From Shewanella colwelliana ATCC 39565 (GTDB lineage Bacteria; Pseudomonadota; Gammaproteobacteria; Enterobacterales; Shewanellaceae): a DNA stretch of 64,000 nucleotides. The notes below the pieces were generated by a model, which was given only the letters and a program-made list of their open reading frames with translations, was not told the origin of the DNA and did no database searches. Each line of letters opens with the position of its first letter. Within the stretch, counting starts at the first letter, position 1. The DNA lies in contig NZ_JAEC01000021.1 in assembly GCF_000518705.1 (NCBI RefSeq), positions 1-64,000 of the forward strand, in the 5' to 3' direction. The translations under genes and the position numbers were made by a program. Positions 46,839 through 55,914 of the stretch are shown here, piece after piece.

Positions 46839-48296
46839 ATGCAGGGAATAAAAGACAGCCAGTTAATTAAACTCGCCTCATACATTGATGGTAACTGGTT
46901 TCAAAGCGATAACCGATTTGCCGTAATCAACCCGGCCAATCAACAAGTGGTGGCAGAAGTTGCCGATGCGGGAATAGAGGAGACTCAAGCTGCGGTAGTC
47001 GCGGCCAAAAAAGCGCTCCCTGCTTGGTCAAAAAAATCGGCCAATGAGCGCGCTGTCTTGATGCGTAAATGGTTCAACTTGATGATGGAACACCAAGACG
47101 ACTTAGGCCGACTACTCACTTTAGAGCAAGGTAAGCCGCTTGCTGAGGCTAAGGGCGAAATTGCCTATGGTGCAGCGTTTATCGATTGGTTTGCCGAAGA
47201 GGGCAAGCGTGTTTACGGTGACACCATCCCAGCCCCAGCCAATGACAAGCGTATTTTGGTGATTAAACAACCTGTGGGCGTAGTGGCGTCAATTACGCCT
47301 TGGAACTTCCCTAACGCGATGATTGCCCGTAAAGCGGCGGCGGCCCTTGCCGCTGGTTGTACCTTTGTTGCGAGGCCATCCCCTCTCACGCCACTTTCAG
47401 CCTTGGCGATGGCAGAACTTGCCGAGCGCGCGGGCATTCCGGCTGGGGTATTTAACATTGTGGTGGGTGAAGATGCGGTTGGTATGGGTAAGGTGCTGAC
47501 TCAACATCCAGATGTAGCCAAGTTTACTTTTACGGGCTCAACAGCGGTGGGCAAGATTTTATTGGCTCAGTGTGCGACGAGCGTGAAAAAGGTCTCCATG
47601 GAGCTCGGTGGTAATGCGCCGTTTATTGTGTTTGACGATGCAGATATCGATGCGGCGGTTCAGGGCGCGCTTATCTCTAAGTATCGCAATGCGGGCCAAA
47701 CTTGTGTGTGCACCAACCGTATCTTTGTACAGCGTAATGTGGCAGAGGCATTTACTCAAAAGTTTGCTGCTGCGGTAGCAAGCCTGAATGTGGGTGATGG
47801 TCTAGGCGATGGGGTGACCGTTGGTCCAATGATCTCTAAAACTGCTGTCGACAATGTACTTAAGTTGGTTGATGACACAGTCTCTAGCGGTGGAACAATC
47901 ATCAGTGGCGGCCAGCGCAGTGCGTTGGGTGAAAGTTTCCTTGCTCCGGTGATTGTGACTGGCGTGACGAATGAGATGCCTCTGGCGCGCAATGAGATTT
48001 TTGGACCAGTCACACCTATCATCACGTTTGACAGTGAAGATGAGGTGATTGCCATGGCCAATGATACTGAATATGGGCTGGCAGCCTATTTCTATGCCCG
48101 TGATATTGGTCGTATCTTCCGCGTCGGAGAGGGGCTTGAGTTTGGCATGGTCGGGGTCAATGAGGGGATCACCTCTAATGCGGCGGCACCTTTTGGCGGG
48201 GTGAAGCAGTCGGGTAATGGCCGCGAAGGTTCTAAGTATGGGCTAGATGACTACTTAGAGATTAAGTATTTGTGTCTTGGTGGGTTAGATAAATAA
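46839..48296 (+). CDS. gabD: Succinate-semialdehyde dehydrogenase, NADP-type
   Basis: A 485-aa aldehyde dehydrogenase that oxidises succinate semialdehyde to succinate, the last step of GABA breakdown. Catalytic residues are visible: the glutamate in MELGGNAPF (near 256) and the cysteine in GQTCVCTNR (near 290), with NAD(P) binding through TPWNFPNAM and FTGSTAVGK. The start MQGIKDSQL at 46839 follows TTGGAG and gives the family's normal length; an upstream ATG at 46782 lies in the promoter region. gabT follows 31 bp later, so the two form an operon. Confidence 0.95.
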   Translation: MQGIKDSQLIKLASYIDGNWFQSDNRFAVINPANQQVVAEVADAGIEETQAAVVAAKKALPAWSKKSANERAVLMRKWFNLMMEHQDDLGRLLTLEQGKPLAEAKGEIAYGAAFIDWFAEEGKRVYGDTIPAPANDKRILVIKQPVGVVASITPWNFPNAMIARKAAAALAAGCTFVARPSPLTPLSALAMAELAERAGIPAGVFNIVVGEDAVGMGKVLTQHPDVAKFTFTGSTAVGKILLAQCATSVKKVSMELGGNAPFIVFDDADIDAAVQGALISKYRNAGQTCVCTNRIFVQRNVAEAFTQKFAAAVASLNVGDGLGDGVTVGPMISKTAVDNVLKLVDDTVSSGGTIISGGQRSALGESFLAPVIVTGVTNEMPLARNEIFGPVTPIITFDSEDEVIAMANDTEYGLAAYFYARDIGRIFRVGEGLEFGMVGVNEGITSNAAAPFGGVKQSGNGREGSKYGLDDYLEIKYLCLGGLDK

Positions 48297-48327
48297 CACC
48301 GACTTTAGTTGAGTAAAGGATAAGTAG

Positions 48328-49608
48328 ATGAACAACGCGAATTTACAGGCTCGTAAAGTGAACGCCATAGCAAGGGGCCAAGGCAACGCCTATCCCGTTT
48401 ATGTTGAGCGGGCGAAAAATGCTGAGCTATGGGACGTTGAAGGAAACCGTTTTATCGATTTTGGTACCGGGATTGCCGTGTGTAACACAGGTCATAGCCA
48501 TCCCAAAATTGTCGCCGCGGTCAAGGCGCAACTGGATAACTTTAGCCATACCTGTGTCATGGTTAACCCTTATGAATCGGCCGTTGAGCTGGCAGAAAAG
48601 CTGACTCAAGTGGCTCCGGGTGATAGTGACAAAAAGGCAATTTTTGTCACCACAGGTGCTGAAGCGGTAGAGAACTGTGTCAAGATTGCTCGCGCGCATA
48701 CTGGACGTCGTGGGGTGATCGCGTTTAACGGTGGCTTCCATGGTCGCACAAATCTAACGATGGCACTGACGGGAAAAATAAGCCCGTATAAGCATCAGTT
48801 TGGCCCGTTTGCGGGAGATATTTTCCACGCACCTTATCCAATGGCCCTGCATGATGTAAGTGTAAAAGATGCCTTAAAAGCGGTTGAAAATCTGTTTAAA
48901 GTCGATATCGCCCCGTGTGATGTCGCAGCGATTATTGTAGAGCCAGTGCAAGGCGAAGGAGGTTTTTACGCTGCTCCTGCTGAGTTTTTACAGGCGCTAC
49001 GTCGTATCTGTGATGAGCATGGTATCGTGCTGATTGCCGATGAGATCCAAACTGGGTTTGGCCGTACAGGTAAAATGTTTAGTTTTGAACATGCAGGAGT
49101 TGAACCCGATTTGATCACTATGGCCAAAGGCATTGCTGGTGGCTTCCCAATTGCAGCTGTGGTGGGTAAGAGTGAAATCATGGATGCGCCGCTCCCAGGT
49201 GGATTAGGTGGGACTTATGGTGGATCTCCTGTGGGCTGTGTTGCCGCATTAGTGGTACTCGAGGTGATGGAAGAGGAAAACTTAGTTGAGCGTGCAGCAC
49301 AGATTGGTGCGATCTTTAATGAACATTTAAGTGCATTGCAGCAGCGCTACCCACAGCTCATTGGTGAGGTGCGTAATCAGGGCGCAATGATTGCCATAGA
49401 GTTAGTGATTGATGGCGATTGCGAGCAGCCCAATACCGCGCTAACCCAAGCGATTATCGCTAATGCGGCTAAGCATGGATTAGTTTTGTTAGCCTGCGGT
49501 TTCTATGGCAACGTGATCCGCTTCCTACCTGCGCTGACCATTAGCGACGACATCATTCAGGAAGGACTAGGGAAGTTCAATCAGTTATTTGCTGCAGTAG
49601 CAAAGTGA
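48328..49608 (+). CDS. gabT: 4-aminobutyrate aminotransferase
   Basis: A 426-aa class III aminotransferase that converts GABA and 2-oxoglutarate to succinate semialdehyde and glutamate. The PLP lysine is in MAKGIAGGFPIAA near 268, preceded by the cofactor aspartate in IADEIQTGFGRTG (about 237-249). GAEAVENCVKIARAHTGR and FNGGFHGRT complete the fold. It is the second gene of the gabDT operon. Confidence 0.95.
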   Translation: MNNANLQARKVNAIARGQGNAYPVYVERAKNAELWDVEGNRFIDFGTGIAVCNTGHSHPKIVAAVKAQLDNFSHTCVMVNPYESAVELAEKLTQVAPGDSDKKAIFVTTGAEAVENCVKIARAHTGRRGVIAFNGGFHGRTNLTMALTGKISPYKHQFGPFAGDIFHAPYPMALHDVSVKDALKAVENLFKVDIAPCDVAAIIVEPVQGEGGFYAAPAEFLQALRRICDEHGIVLIADEIQTGFGRTGKMFSFEHAGVEPDLITMAKGIAGGFPIAAVVGKSEIMDAPLPGGLGGTYGGSPVGCVAALVVLEVMEEENLVERAAQIGAIFNEHLSALQQRYPQLIGEVRNQGAMIAIELVIDGDCEQPNTALTQAIIANAAKHGLVLLACGFYGNVIRFLPALTISDDIIQEGLGKFNQLFAAVAK

Positions 49609-49623
49609 CATGCTAACTAAAAC

Positions 49624-49659
49624 AAGGGTCTAACAGTTTTAGCTGTTAGGCCCTTTTTT
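49624..49659 (+). terminator. Rho-independent terminator after gabT
   Basis: The stem AGGGTCTAACAG/CTGTTAGGCCCT (one G-U pair), followed by TTTTTT. Confidence 0.85.
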
Positions 49660-49786
49660 ATTCTCTTCTGTGCCATAAATGCATCGTCTGGCCTTGAATA
49701 ACATCGACGAAGCGCGTAAAACTGCCTGTCAGCAGTCGTTGTTTTATTAGTTGGTCACTTGGCCAGTGCAGTTTGGAGCAAAGCGT

Positions 49787-50566
49787 TTGAACCATATAGT
49801 TTGGAATATTGATCCTGTGATGATCTCATTCATGGGGTTAACCGTGCATTGGTACGGGGTACTGTTTGCGGTGGCGATTGCCAGCGGTTTTCAGGTGATG
49901 AAGCGTATCTATGTCAAAGAGGGCTTAGATGTTGAGTCGTTAGATAATCTACTTATCTATTGTGTCGTCGGGATTATTGTAGGCGCGCGTCTGGCGCACG
50001 TGCTGTTTTACGACCCCAGTTATTACTTCTCTCACCCAATGAAAATATTGGCCATATGGGAAGGGGGGCTCGCTAGTCATGGTGGCGGACTCGGCGCGAT
50101 TTTAGCGCTCTATTACTATCAGCGTAAGGTGAAATTACCTTTCCTATTTTTGCTCGATAGACTCGCTATTGCGACAGCCATATTTGGCTTTTTTGTGCGT
50201 ATGGCAAATTTTGCCAATTCAGAGATCCTCGGTCTACCGAGCGACAAGCCTTGGGCGATTATTTTTGAGCGCGTCGACATGTTGCCACGCCATCCTGCGC
50301 AGTTGTACGAGGCCATTGCGTATCTGCTGATCTTTATCCTGTTGTGGTTGGTGTATAAAACGACTCAGATGAAGCAGAAATACGGTGCGATATTTGGGTT
50401 GTTCCTCGTATTGGTATTTAGCTCACGGTTTGCCATTGAGATGGTGAAAGTTAAGCAAGCTGCCTATGCCCAAGATTGGACCATGAGCGCAGGACAAATG
50501 TTAAGTGTTCCGTTTTTGCTGGTGGGCATCGTGTTACTGCTGTTGCCATACCTGAGAAAACGTTAG
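49787..50566 (+). CDS. lgt: Prolipoprotein diacylglyceryl transferase family protein (second-type Lgt)
   Basis: A 259-aa inner-membrane enzyme family that attaches diacylglycerol to the lipobox cysteine. The Lgt signature RMANFANSEILG is near 145-156, GGLASHGGGLG near 94, and PRHPAQLYEA near 171. The phrases IWEGGLASHGG and the sequence around the signature look more like Bacteroidota Lgt than E. coli Lgt (MSFHGG), so transfer is possible. A housekeeping lgt is normally next to thyA in gammaproteobacteria and is not seen here. The TTG start at 49787 follows TTTGGAGC; a GTG 36 bp upstream is less likely. Confidence 0.85.
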   Translation: MNHIVWNIDPVMISFMGLTVHWYGVLFAVAIASGFQVMKRIYVKEGLDVESLDNLLIYCVVGIIVGARLAHVLFYDPSYYFSHPMKILAIWEGGLASHGGGLGAILALYYYQRKVKLPFLFLLDRLAIATAIFGFFVRMANFANSEILGLPSDKPWAIIFERVDMLPRHPAQLYEAIAYLLIFILLWLVYKTTQMKQKYGAIFGLFLVLVFSSRFAIEMVKVKQAAYAQDWTMSAGQMLSVPFLLVGIVLLLLPYLRKR

Positions 50567-50590
50567 TGTTTGATTGATATTTTTTTTGGT

Positions 50591-50620
50591 AAAGCTCAAC
50601 ATCTGTTGAGCTTTTTTATT
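50591..50620 (+). terminator. Rho-independent terminator after the Lgt-type gene
   Basis: A 10-bp stem AAGCTCAACA/TGTTGAGCTT with a 2-nt spacer, followed by TTTTTATT. The loop is very tight, so the top pairs probably open. Confidence 0.8.
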
Positions 50621-50747
50621 GGAAAGATATAATAATTTAATCATAAGGTTATCTTAATAAAGCGCTAGTTTGTTTGTGCTATAATCATCACAGCAAATGC
50701 TGTGCCGTTATTTAACGTCAGTTCATCAACGTTCACTAGGAAGCTCT

Positions 50748-51938
50748 ATGCCATACGAAATTATTTTACTCGGTGTTGCAGCCCTCATAGCTGTGGGGAT
50801 CTTGCTTCACCATCCCTCTAAGACATTAGGGATCCCATCATTACTTATTTTTATGGGGGTAGGCTTAAGCTTAGGTAATGGCGAGTTTGATTTTGTGTAT
50901 GACAATCTCACTATCACCTCGACTGTTGGGGCCATTGCGCTGAACATGATTGTCTTTGTGGGGGGCATTAATACATCAACTGAGAGTATTAAGTTAGCGT
51001 ATAAAGAGGGCGGGATACTTGCCACTTTTGGGGTGTTTTTTACCACTGTGATTTTAGGTTTACTCTTGTACCCACTGACAGACTGGAGCCTAATCATCTG
51101 CTTACTATTTGCGGCCGTGGTTTCATCGACTGATGCGGCGGCGGTGTTTTCGATTTTAGAGTCAAAAAAGCTCAAGCTAAAAGAGAAAACCGATACGGTG
51201 CTGGAGTTTGAATCAGCCACCAATGATCCCGTAGCGCTGGTGATGGTGATGATTCTAACAGGCATCGCCCTTGCCCCAGAGCAAGCAATATCGGCGTGGG
51301 ATATTGGCCAAACCTTGGTCTTGCAGATTGTATTAGGGATTGCCGTAGCTTTTGTTGTGGCCAAAATTGCCGTATGGGCGCTCAATTCTATCCATTTAAA
51401 AGAGTATGGTCTGATCCCTGTGTTTGTGTTGGCCTGTGCCATCATCGCGGCGTACGGCAGTGAGTTGGCCGGCGGCAATATCCTTATCGCATCCTATGTT
51501 GCTGGTGTCGTGATAGGTAATGGCATGAAGCGCGGTGGCGAAGTCACCAAGCACTTTTTTAATAGCATGTCATGGTTGGCCCAGTCGTTGATGTTTATTA
51601 TTTTAGGTCTGCAGATCTTTCCTTAGACGCTATTTTCCGTTTTTGCTCTGTCGATTGTGCCAGCGGCATTATTGATGTTGGTGGCTAGGCCGCTGGCGGT
51701 GCAGCTATGTTATCTACCGTTTACGCAGGCAAGCTGGAAAAAGCGTCTATTTATCTCATCCATTGGCTTAAAGGGCGCAACGCCGATTGTGTTCTCACTG
51801 ATCCCCGCTGCTGCAGGCGTTGATGGAGCCATTGAACTGGTGCATATGGTGTTCTTTATTGTGCTGTTTTCGGTGGTATTGCAAGGTGCTGCGATTGAGC
51901 CACTAGCGAAAAAGCTTAAGCTTAATATCGACAGTTAA
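50748..51938 (+). pseudogene. CPA1-type cation/proton antiporter, interrupted by an in-frame TAG
   Basis: If read through, a 396-residue membrane antiporter like the transport domain of NhaP2/CvrA. The signature STDAAAVFSILESKKLKLKEK sits near 127-147 and ESATNDPVALVMVM near 158. The start MPYEIILL at 50748 follows AGGAAGC; an upstream ATG at 50697 has no support. TAG at 51624-51626 (codon 293) ends the frame inside a helix-rich segment (LGLQIFP*TLFSVFAL). The same frame continues open to 51938 with ARPLAVQLCYLPF and GLKGATPIVFSLIPAAAG, which belong to this family. The C-terminal TrkA_C part of full NhaP2 is absent. A recent nonsense mutation or a sequencing error fits best. Confidence 0.8.
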
Positions 51939-51949
51939 ACTGAAAGACT

Positions 51950-51973
51950 AGCGGGCTATGAGCCCGCTTTTTA
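51950..51973 (+). terminator. Rho-independent terminator after the antiporter
   Basis: An 8-bp stem AGCGGGCT/AGCCCGCT with an ATG loop, followed by TTTT. Confidence 0.8.
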
Positions 51974-51994
51974 CTCGCTATTGTATTTGTGCCC

Positions 51995-52993
51995 TCAAAG
52001 CGCCCAATGTTCTACTGTCCCATCTGAGCTGAGTGTGACTAGTTCATCTGAAGAGACCTGAGTCATCGCCATCACTGTTGAGCCTAAGTTATACGCAGTG
52101 ATATTCCAGTGCTTCAAGGCCTCACCAGTGTTGACATCCCAACGCGTAACCGCTTGCTTTGAGGTGGCGGTTATTAACCCTTGGCCTTGGTCAACAAACA
52201 GTGCTTGGCGAAAATAGCGATAACGTTCTAGGTAATTAAGGCGGGATACCTGCTGTTGCGTTTGGGGGTCGACAACTTGATTATTATCCAGTGCATCGGC
52301 AATAAATAGACGGTGGTTTGCCGCATCGAAACTGATACTGGTGATCCGCTGTGGCAAGGAAAAGTCTCGAATGACTTGCCCATCTAAGGTCTGCCAAAGC
52401 ACTGCGTGACCATCGTTACCTGCCGACAATGCCTTATCCGACTGAGTGGTAAATTCAATGTGGTTCACTTCGGCGTTGTGCAGTTTAAACATGGAGAGTT
52501 TCTGGCTGCTGCGATTGACGACGATAACAGAGCCTTCATTCATGCCAATCAAGATGGCGTTGCCTGTGTGATTTAACGCTATGCGTGAGATGGTTGCGCT
52601 GGCATCAAAGCCCTGAGCGCGCCACGACAGTATTTGTTCACCGCTGCTAACGTTAATTAGCGTTAACTGCCGTTTGCCTGCGGTCAGCAGCCATCTATGA
52701 TCACCTGACAGCGCAGTGAGGTAAACGGGGTCTTCAAAGTCTTGTTCATCCCACTGGTGAAGTAATTGATGACTTGGCAAGGCCCACAATGAGAGGGTGC
52801 GACTACGGCCAAGTGTTACGGCTAACGTGGCATCGCTTGCGAGTTGGCCATCAATAATGGACTCGGCAACTAAACGCTGTGTGCTCAATGGTTGTTGAGT
52901 CGGAGCTTGACTGCAGGCGAGCAAGCTCTGCAGTAGACCAAGGATTAGTAGGAGTTTAACAAGAGTTTGACTTGGCAATGAGCTCTGCTTCAT
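51995..52993 (-). CDS. WD40-like beta-propeller lipoprotein
   Basis: About 332 aa. The leader ends LLQSLLAC with a lipobox cysteine, so the protein is a lipoprotein. The remainder shows WD40-like repeats (for example ALSGDHRWLLTAGKRQLTLINVSSGEQ, SAGNDGHAVLWQTLDGQ and TLSSDGTVEHWAL at the C-terminus), expected to fold as a propeller that binds partner proteins. The ATG at 52993 was chosen to place the hydrophobic leader at the N-terminus; an ATG 24 bp upstream is possible. The function is unknown. Confidence 0.75.
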   Translation of the reverse strand: MKQSSLPSQTLVKLLLILGLLQSLLACSQAPTQQPLSTQRLVAESIIDGQLASDATLAVTLGRSRTLSLWALPSHQLLHQWDEQDFEDPVYLTALSGDHRWLLTAGKRQLTLINVSSGEQILSWRAQGFDASATISRIALNHTGNAILIGMNEGSVIVVNRSSQKLSMFKLHNAEVNHIEFTTQSDKALSAGNDGHAVLWQTLDGQVIRDFSLPQRITSISFDAANHRLFIADALDNNQVVDPQTQQQVSRLNYLERYRYFRQALFVDQGQGLITATSKQAVTRWDVNTGEALKHWNITAYNLGSTVMAMTQVSSDELVTLSSDGTVEHWAL

Positions 52994-53049
52994 AGTGATA
53001 CCATAAGTGTTAGTCATGATATCACAGTGATTGCTCTGCAGTGGATTCG

Positions 53050-53769
53050 CTACTTCAAACGGAATATCACTTCAACGCGGTCGCTTATTGTGGTTTGTGC
53101 CTGCTGATAGCTCTCACCTGCATCTCCTTGCGCTGCGGCGTTGCGCTTGTACATCACAGGCTGCACATTGTGCTGGTCAAAATAGCGTATTTCCCATACA
53201 CCATCGATTTTCTCTCCAAAGCCTTTGGCTAGTGATTTGGCTTTTTGTTGGGCGTCCTTAATGGCCAAGGCTCTTGCTTGTTCAATCAACTCTGCTTCTT
53301 TGCTGGATTTGTATGAGATATCTATGATGCGATTAATTCCCTGTTCCAATGCCGTATCAAGCACTTCGTTAAGGATGTTGAGATCGTCAAGTGTTACAAC
53401 CACCTTGCGGCTGGCGTTGTACCCCACCTCATTATTGGTTCGGGTTTCAGGATCGTATTGATGGCGAGGATGCAGTGACAAGTTGGCACTTTGAATGTTA
53501 TCTCGGTTTATCCCCGCCTGCTTTAGTCGTGCAATAAAACCTGCGACTGCCTGATCTGATGCGGACTTGGCATTGGCTGGCGTATCCGCTTGGGTGTTAA
53601 CCTCAACAATCAGTTCAGCCATATCTGCGCTGATCACCACTTGGCTAGTGCCGATGGTTTCGATATGGGCAAAGCTGAGTTCGGTGGCCTGAACATTTTG
53701 GCTAGCGAATGGCAAGGTGGTTGCTAAAAAACTGCTAGCTAAGAGTGCGGCGAGAATGGTTTTTTTCAT
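53050..53769 (-). CDS. SIMPL-domain (YggE-like) periplasmic protein
   Basis: A 239-aa secreted protein of the SIMPL/DUF541 family. The signal peptide ends near LPFASQ. The conserved core includes ISADMAELIVEVNTQAD, NIQSANLSLHPRHQYD and ARALAIKDAQQKAKSLAKGFG. The family includes E. coli YggE, linked to oxidative-stress defence. The start MKKTILAALL at 53769 follows AGGAGCTC... on the minus strand. A single gene. Confidence 0.85.
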   Translation of the reverse strand: MKKTILAALLASSFLATTLPFASQNVQATELSFAHIETIGTSQVVISADMAELIVEVNTQADTPANAKSASDQAVAGFIARLKQAGINRDNIQSANLSLHPRHQYDPETRTNNEVGYNASRKVVVTLDDLNILNEVLDTALEQGINRIIDISYKSSKEAELIEQARALAIKDAQQKAKSLAKGFGEKIDGVWEIRYFDQHNVQPVMYKRNAAAQGDAGESYQQAQTTISDRVEVIFRLK

Positions 53770-53945
53770 GAAGAGCTCCAAAATTTTGTCGGTAAAGTGT
53801 TGCTATGGTTACAGGTATAAACGGGCCATATTTTAAAAGGGGTTAATTGTGGCAATATTTTTTATGTGAGTGCTGCGGTAGCGCTTGCAGCCCGTATGGG
53901 CATTGGAATCGATGCTTGATTTAGAGCACTAGTGGGAAAAGAAAG

Positions 53946-53978
53946 GCCGAGTGTTCTGCATCCTGCACAACACTCGGC
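53946..53978 (-). terminator. Terminator hairpin of the small-HTH transcript
   Basis: The stem GCCGAGTGTT/AACACTCGGC is followed on the minus strand by CTTTCTTTTCC. It is the distal one of three successive hairpins (others at 53981-54000 and 54001-54026) downstream of the small HTH gene. Confidence 0.75.
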
Positions 53979-53980
53979 AA

Positions 53981-54026
53981 AGCACCTTTGGGGGAGTGCT
54001 GTGGGGACCACCTGACAGATCCCCAC
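53981..54026 (-). ncRNA. Two hairpins in a structured 3' region (possible small RNA)
   Basis: Two adjacent stems precede the terminator: AGCAC/GTGCT (53981-54000) and GTGGGGA/TCCCCAC (54001-54026). Three clean hairpins in 81 bp, with no supported ORF across them, suggest a structured 3' untranslated region or a stable small RNA released from it. There is no homology that I recognise. The ORF at 53862-54119 across this segment is not convincing. Confidence 0.4.
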
Positions 54027-54174
54027 TTTTAAATGGTTGATGTGAATGATGACTGCCATTCGGCTTAGGCTATTATTGATGTTGCCCTCTCGCCACCAAT
54101 CACTGCTTCCTGCGACCACTTATTTTTTGACGAGTGAGATCCTTCTGCTCGCCTGTTATTGATTGGTAGCGGCG

Positions 54175-54420
54175 CTAGTCTTGGATCAGCTTTAGTTCAC
54201 GCATGAGGTAGTTGAGCTGCATAGTTAACTTGTCAATTTCGGTACGAAGTGTACTGGCTCGACCGCCTTGCTGCTCGCTCTGTCTAACCAGTTGGTAGAC
54301 GGTTTTGGTCGATACGCCAAACTTCTTCGCGACTTCCGAGAGCAGCGCGTCGTTGCGCTTAACCTCTTCAACAATGCGCTGCGCTAATTTTGGGGTCATG
54401 CTTTTAGTCACTCTACTCAT
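54175..54420 (-). CDS. Small helix-turn-helix protein
   Basis: An 81-aa protein. A helix-turn-helix of the transposase/resolvase-like type is near 24-48 (NDALLSEVAKKFGVSTKTVYQLVRQ), followed by a helical, possibly coiled-coil C-terminus (STLRTEIDKLTMQLNYLMRELKLIQD) that could dimerise. The start at 54420 follows AAGGAGTAG. It is too small to be a whole transposase. It may be a stand-alone regulator or an IS3 OrfA-like relic; there are no IS ends nearby, which favours the former. Confidence 0.7.
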   Translation of the reverse strand: MSRVTKSMTPKLAQRIVEEVKRNDALLSEVAKKFGVSTKTVYQLVRQSEQQGGRASTLRTEIDKLTMQLNYLMRELKLIQD

Positions 54421-54506
54421 CTTCTACTCCTTAATGATGGACTCATCCCGATTGCGATTCATACTGGCTGGCAAAAATAATGCTCAGCTAACCCTGTATT
54501 GCAGTG

Positions 54507-54596
54507 CTATTCGACATCCCACTGGCTGATGCCGAGCTGCATGAAGAATTGCCATTGCTGAGAGAGCCGATAACCGAGTTGGCTTAAGTTTTTCAT
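54507..54596 (-). CDS. 29-codon small protein upstream of the HTH gene
   Basis: The short ORF MKNLSQLGYRLSQQWQFFML... type (start MKNLSQLGYRLSQQWQ, end ISQWDVE) has a strong ribosome-binding site AAAGGAGTTCACC directly before its ATG at 54596. It lies 86 bp upstream of the HTH gene on the same strand. It is amphipathic and rich in Gln and Trp. The function is unknown; it may be a small protein or a leader peptide. An AT-rich promoter-like region (54600-54740) lies upstream. Confidence 0.45.
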   Translation of the reverse strand: MKNLSQLGYRLSQQWQFFMQLGISQWDVE

Positions 54597-54924
54597 GGTG
54601 AACTCCTTTAATCACAATGCTTAACAGTGTTACTACTTACTTGTAGGTATGTAAGTTTCATGCCACATTTTCTGCGTTTCTATCTTTCTGAAAAATAACA
54701 ATTTTAATTTTAACGCTTGATGTTTTGGGAACGGAAATAGTGCTAATGTTCACCAAAATGAAGCGGCTTGCATTGAGATAGTGCAGTCTTGTTGCGGTGG
54801 ATTGTCACGGTGAATCGTCAGTGCAGAGTTAAGATGGCAGAACCGACACAAGGAGAGTACGGGTGAGCCGCGCTGGGTTGTGGATATGATTGTGTTTGGT
54901 GGCTTTGGCACTCGCGCGATTGAG

Positions 54925-55914
54925 TTAGCTGCATTGAGAGAGTTGTTGTGGCCGCCAAAAACAGTAGTCATGTTTACCGCTGCGTTTAACTTGATACATG
55001 GCGATATCGGCCCGCTCACAGCAGGTGGTGAAGTTATGGGCAGCATCAAAGCAGTAGATTCCGATACTCAGTCCTATCTTTAACCTATTGCCATCAATGG
55101 CAATTGAGTCTTGATAGGTGCTAAGCAGTGATTGTGCAATTGCTTCAATCTGTGCCTGGTCGCGACTAGGATGTAAAATGACAAATTCATCGCCCCCTAA
55201 ACGGGCGATGTCGGCATCTGTGCCAGCACAGTGTTTTAGGGTGTTGGCCACGTGAATGAGTAACAGATCGCCAACCTTATGACCGTAGCGGTCGTTAAGT
55301 TGTTTAAACCCATCGAGATCAATAAAAAACAGCGCGCCGTTGTGCTTACTGGCTTGGTGCGTTTCAAAGGCTTGGCTGATTGCTTGACGGTTCATTAAGT
55401 TCGTCAGCGGGTCAGTCATTGCCAGTTGTGACAACTCAAGCTCGTAGCGTTTTTCTTGGGTGATATCGATATGAGTTCCCATCATGCGTAATGGTTGGCC
55501 ATTGGCGTCGCGCTCGACGATTCGGCCTCGGTCTGATACCCAAGTGACTGAGCCGTCTTTATGGATCATTCGGTGCACAGCTTGATAGTAGTCACTGTGG
55601 CCAGCGACATGGTCTTCAAACGCCTTAATCACCCAAGCTTTGTCTTCTGGGTGCAGGTTCTGTTTCCAGCTGTCCACATGGGCGGCTAGCTCCTCACGAC
55701 TAAAGCCTAACAGTTCACCCCATTTCATGTTAAAAATCGTTAAGTTACCGCTGGGGATATGCTGCTCCCATAGGCATAAGCCATTGCCATCTAGTGCGGC
55801 AAACAGCTTCTCTTCGGCGCGGGCATTGAGTAATTCCAGCTTAGCATTTTCGCGTTTAAGCGCTGCAAGTTCTGCTTGTAATTGCGCGATGGTAACGCTT
55901 GGGTCTGTTGGCAT
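54925..55914 (-). CDS. PAS-GGDEF diguanylate cyclase
   Basis: A 329-aa cytoplasmic protein expected to make c-di-GMP from two GTP. An N-terminal coiled coil (about 5-40) is followed by a PAS/PAC sensor domain (about 40-160, with KDGSVTWVSDRGRIVERDANG) and a GGDEF domain (about 165-325). The active site reads RLGGDEF, intact, and LTNLMNRQA starts the domain. The inhibitory I-site RxxD is not seen five residues before GGDEF (sequence CAGTDADIA), so product inhibition through that site is unlikely. There is no transmembrane segment. It appears to be a single gene. Confidence 0.9.
   Translation of the reverse strand: MPTDPSVTIAQLQAELAALKRENAKLELLNARAEEKLFAALDGNGLCLWEQHIPSGNLTIFNMKWGELLGFSREELAAHVDSWKQNLHPEDKAWVIKAFEDHVAGHSDYYQAVHRMIHKDGSVTWVSDRGRIVERDANGQPLRMMGTHIDITQEKRYELELSQLAMTDPLTNLMNRQAISQAFETHQASKHNGALFFIDLDGFKQLNDRYGHKVGDLLLIHVANTLKHCAGTDADIARLGGDEFVILHPSRDQAQIEAIAQSLLSTYQDSIAIDGNRLKIGLSIGIYCFDAAHNFTTCCERADIAMYQVKRSGKHDYCFWRPQQLSQCS

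Noticed and set aside
45162..51938. Pyrrolysine or general TAG recoding
   Set aside because: TAG serves as the normal stop of nupC, the porin, the ushA-like gene and the metalloprotease in this window, and no pyl genes are visible.
51657..51938. Separate small membrane protein gene
   Set aside because: It is the in-frame continuation of the interrupted antiporter and has no start signal of its own.
53862..54119. 85-codon ORF on the minus strand
   Set aside because: It covers three hairpins and lacks a ribosome-binding site; the structured RNA explanation fits better.
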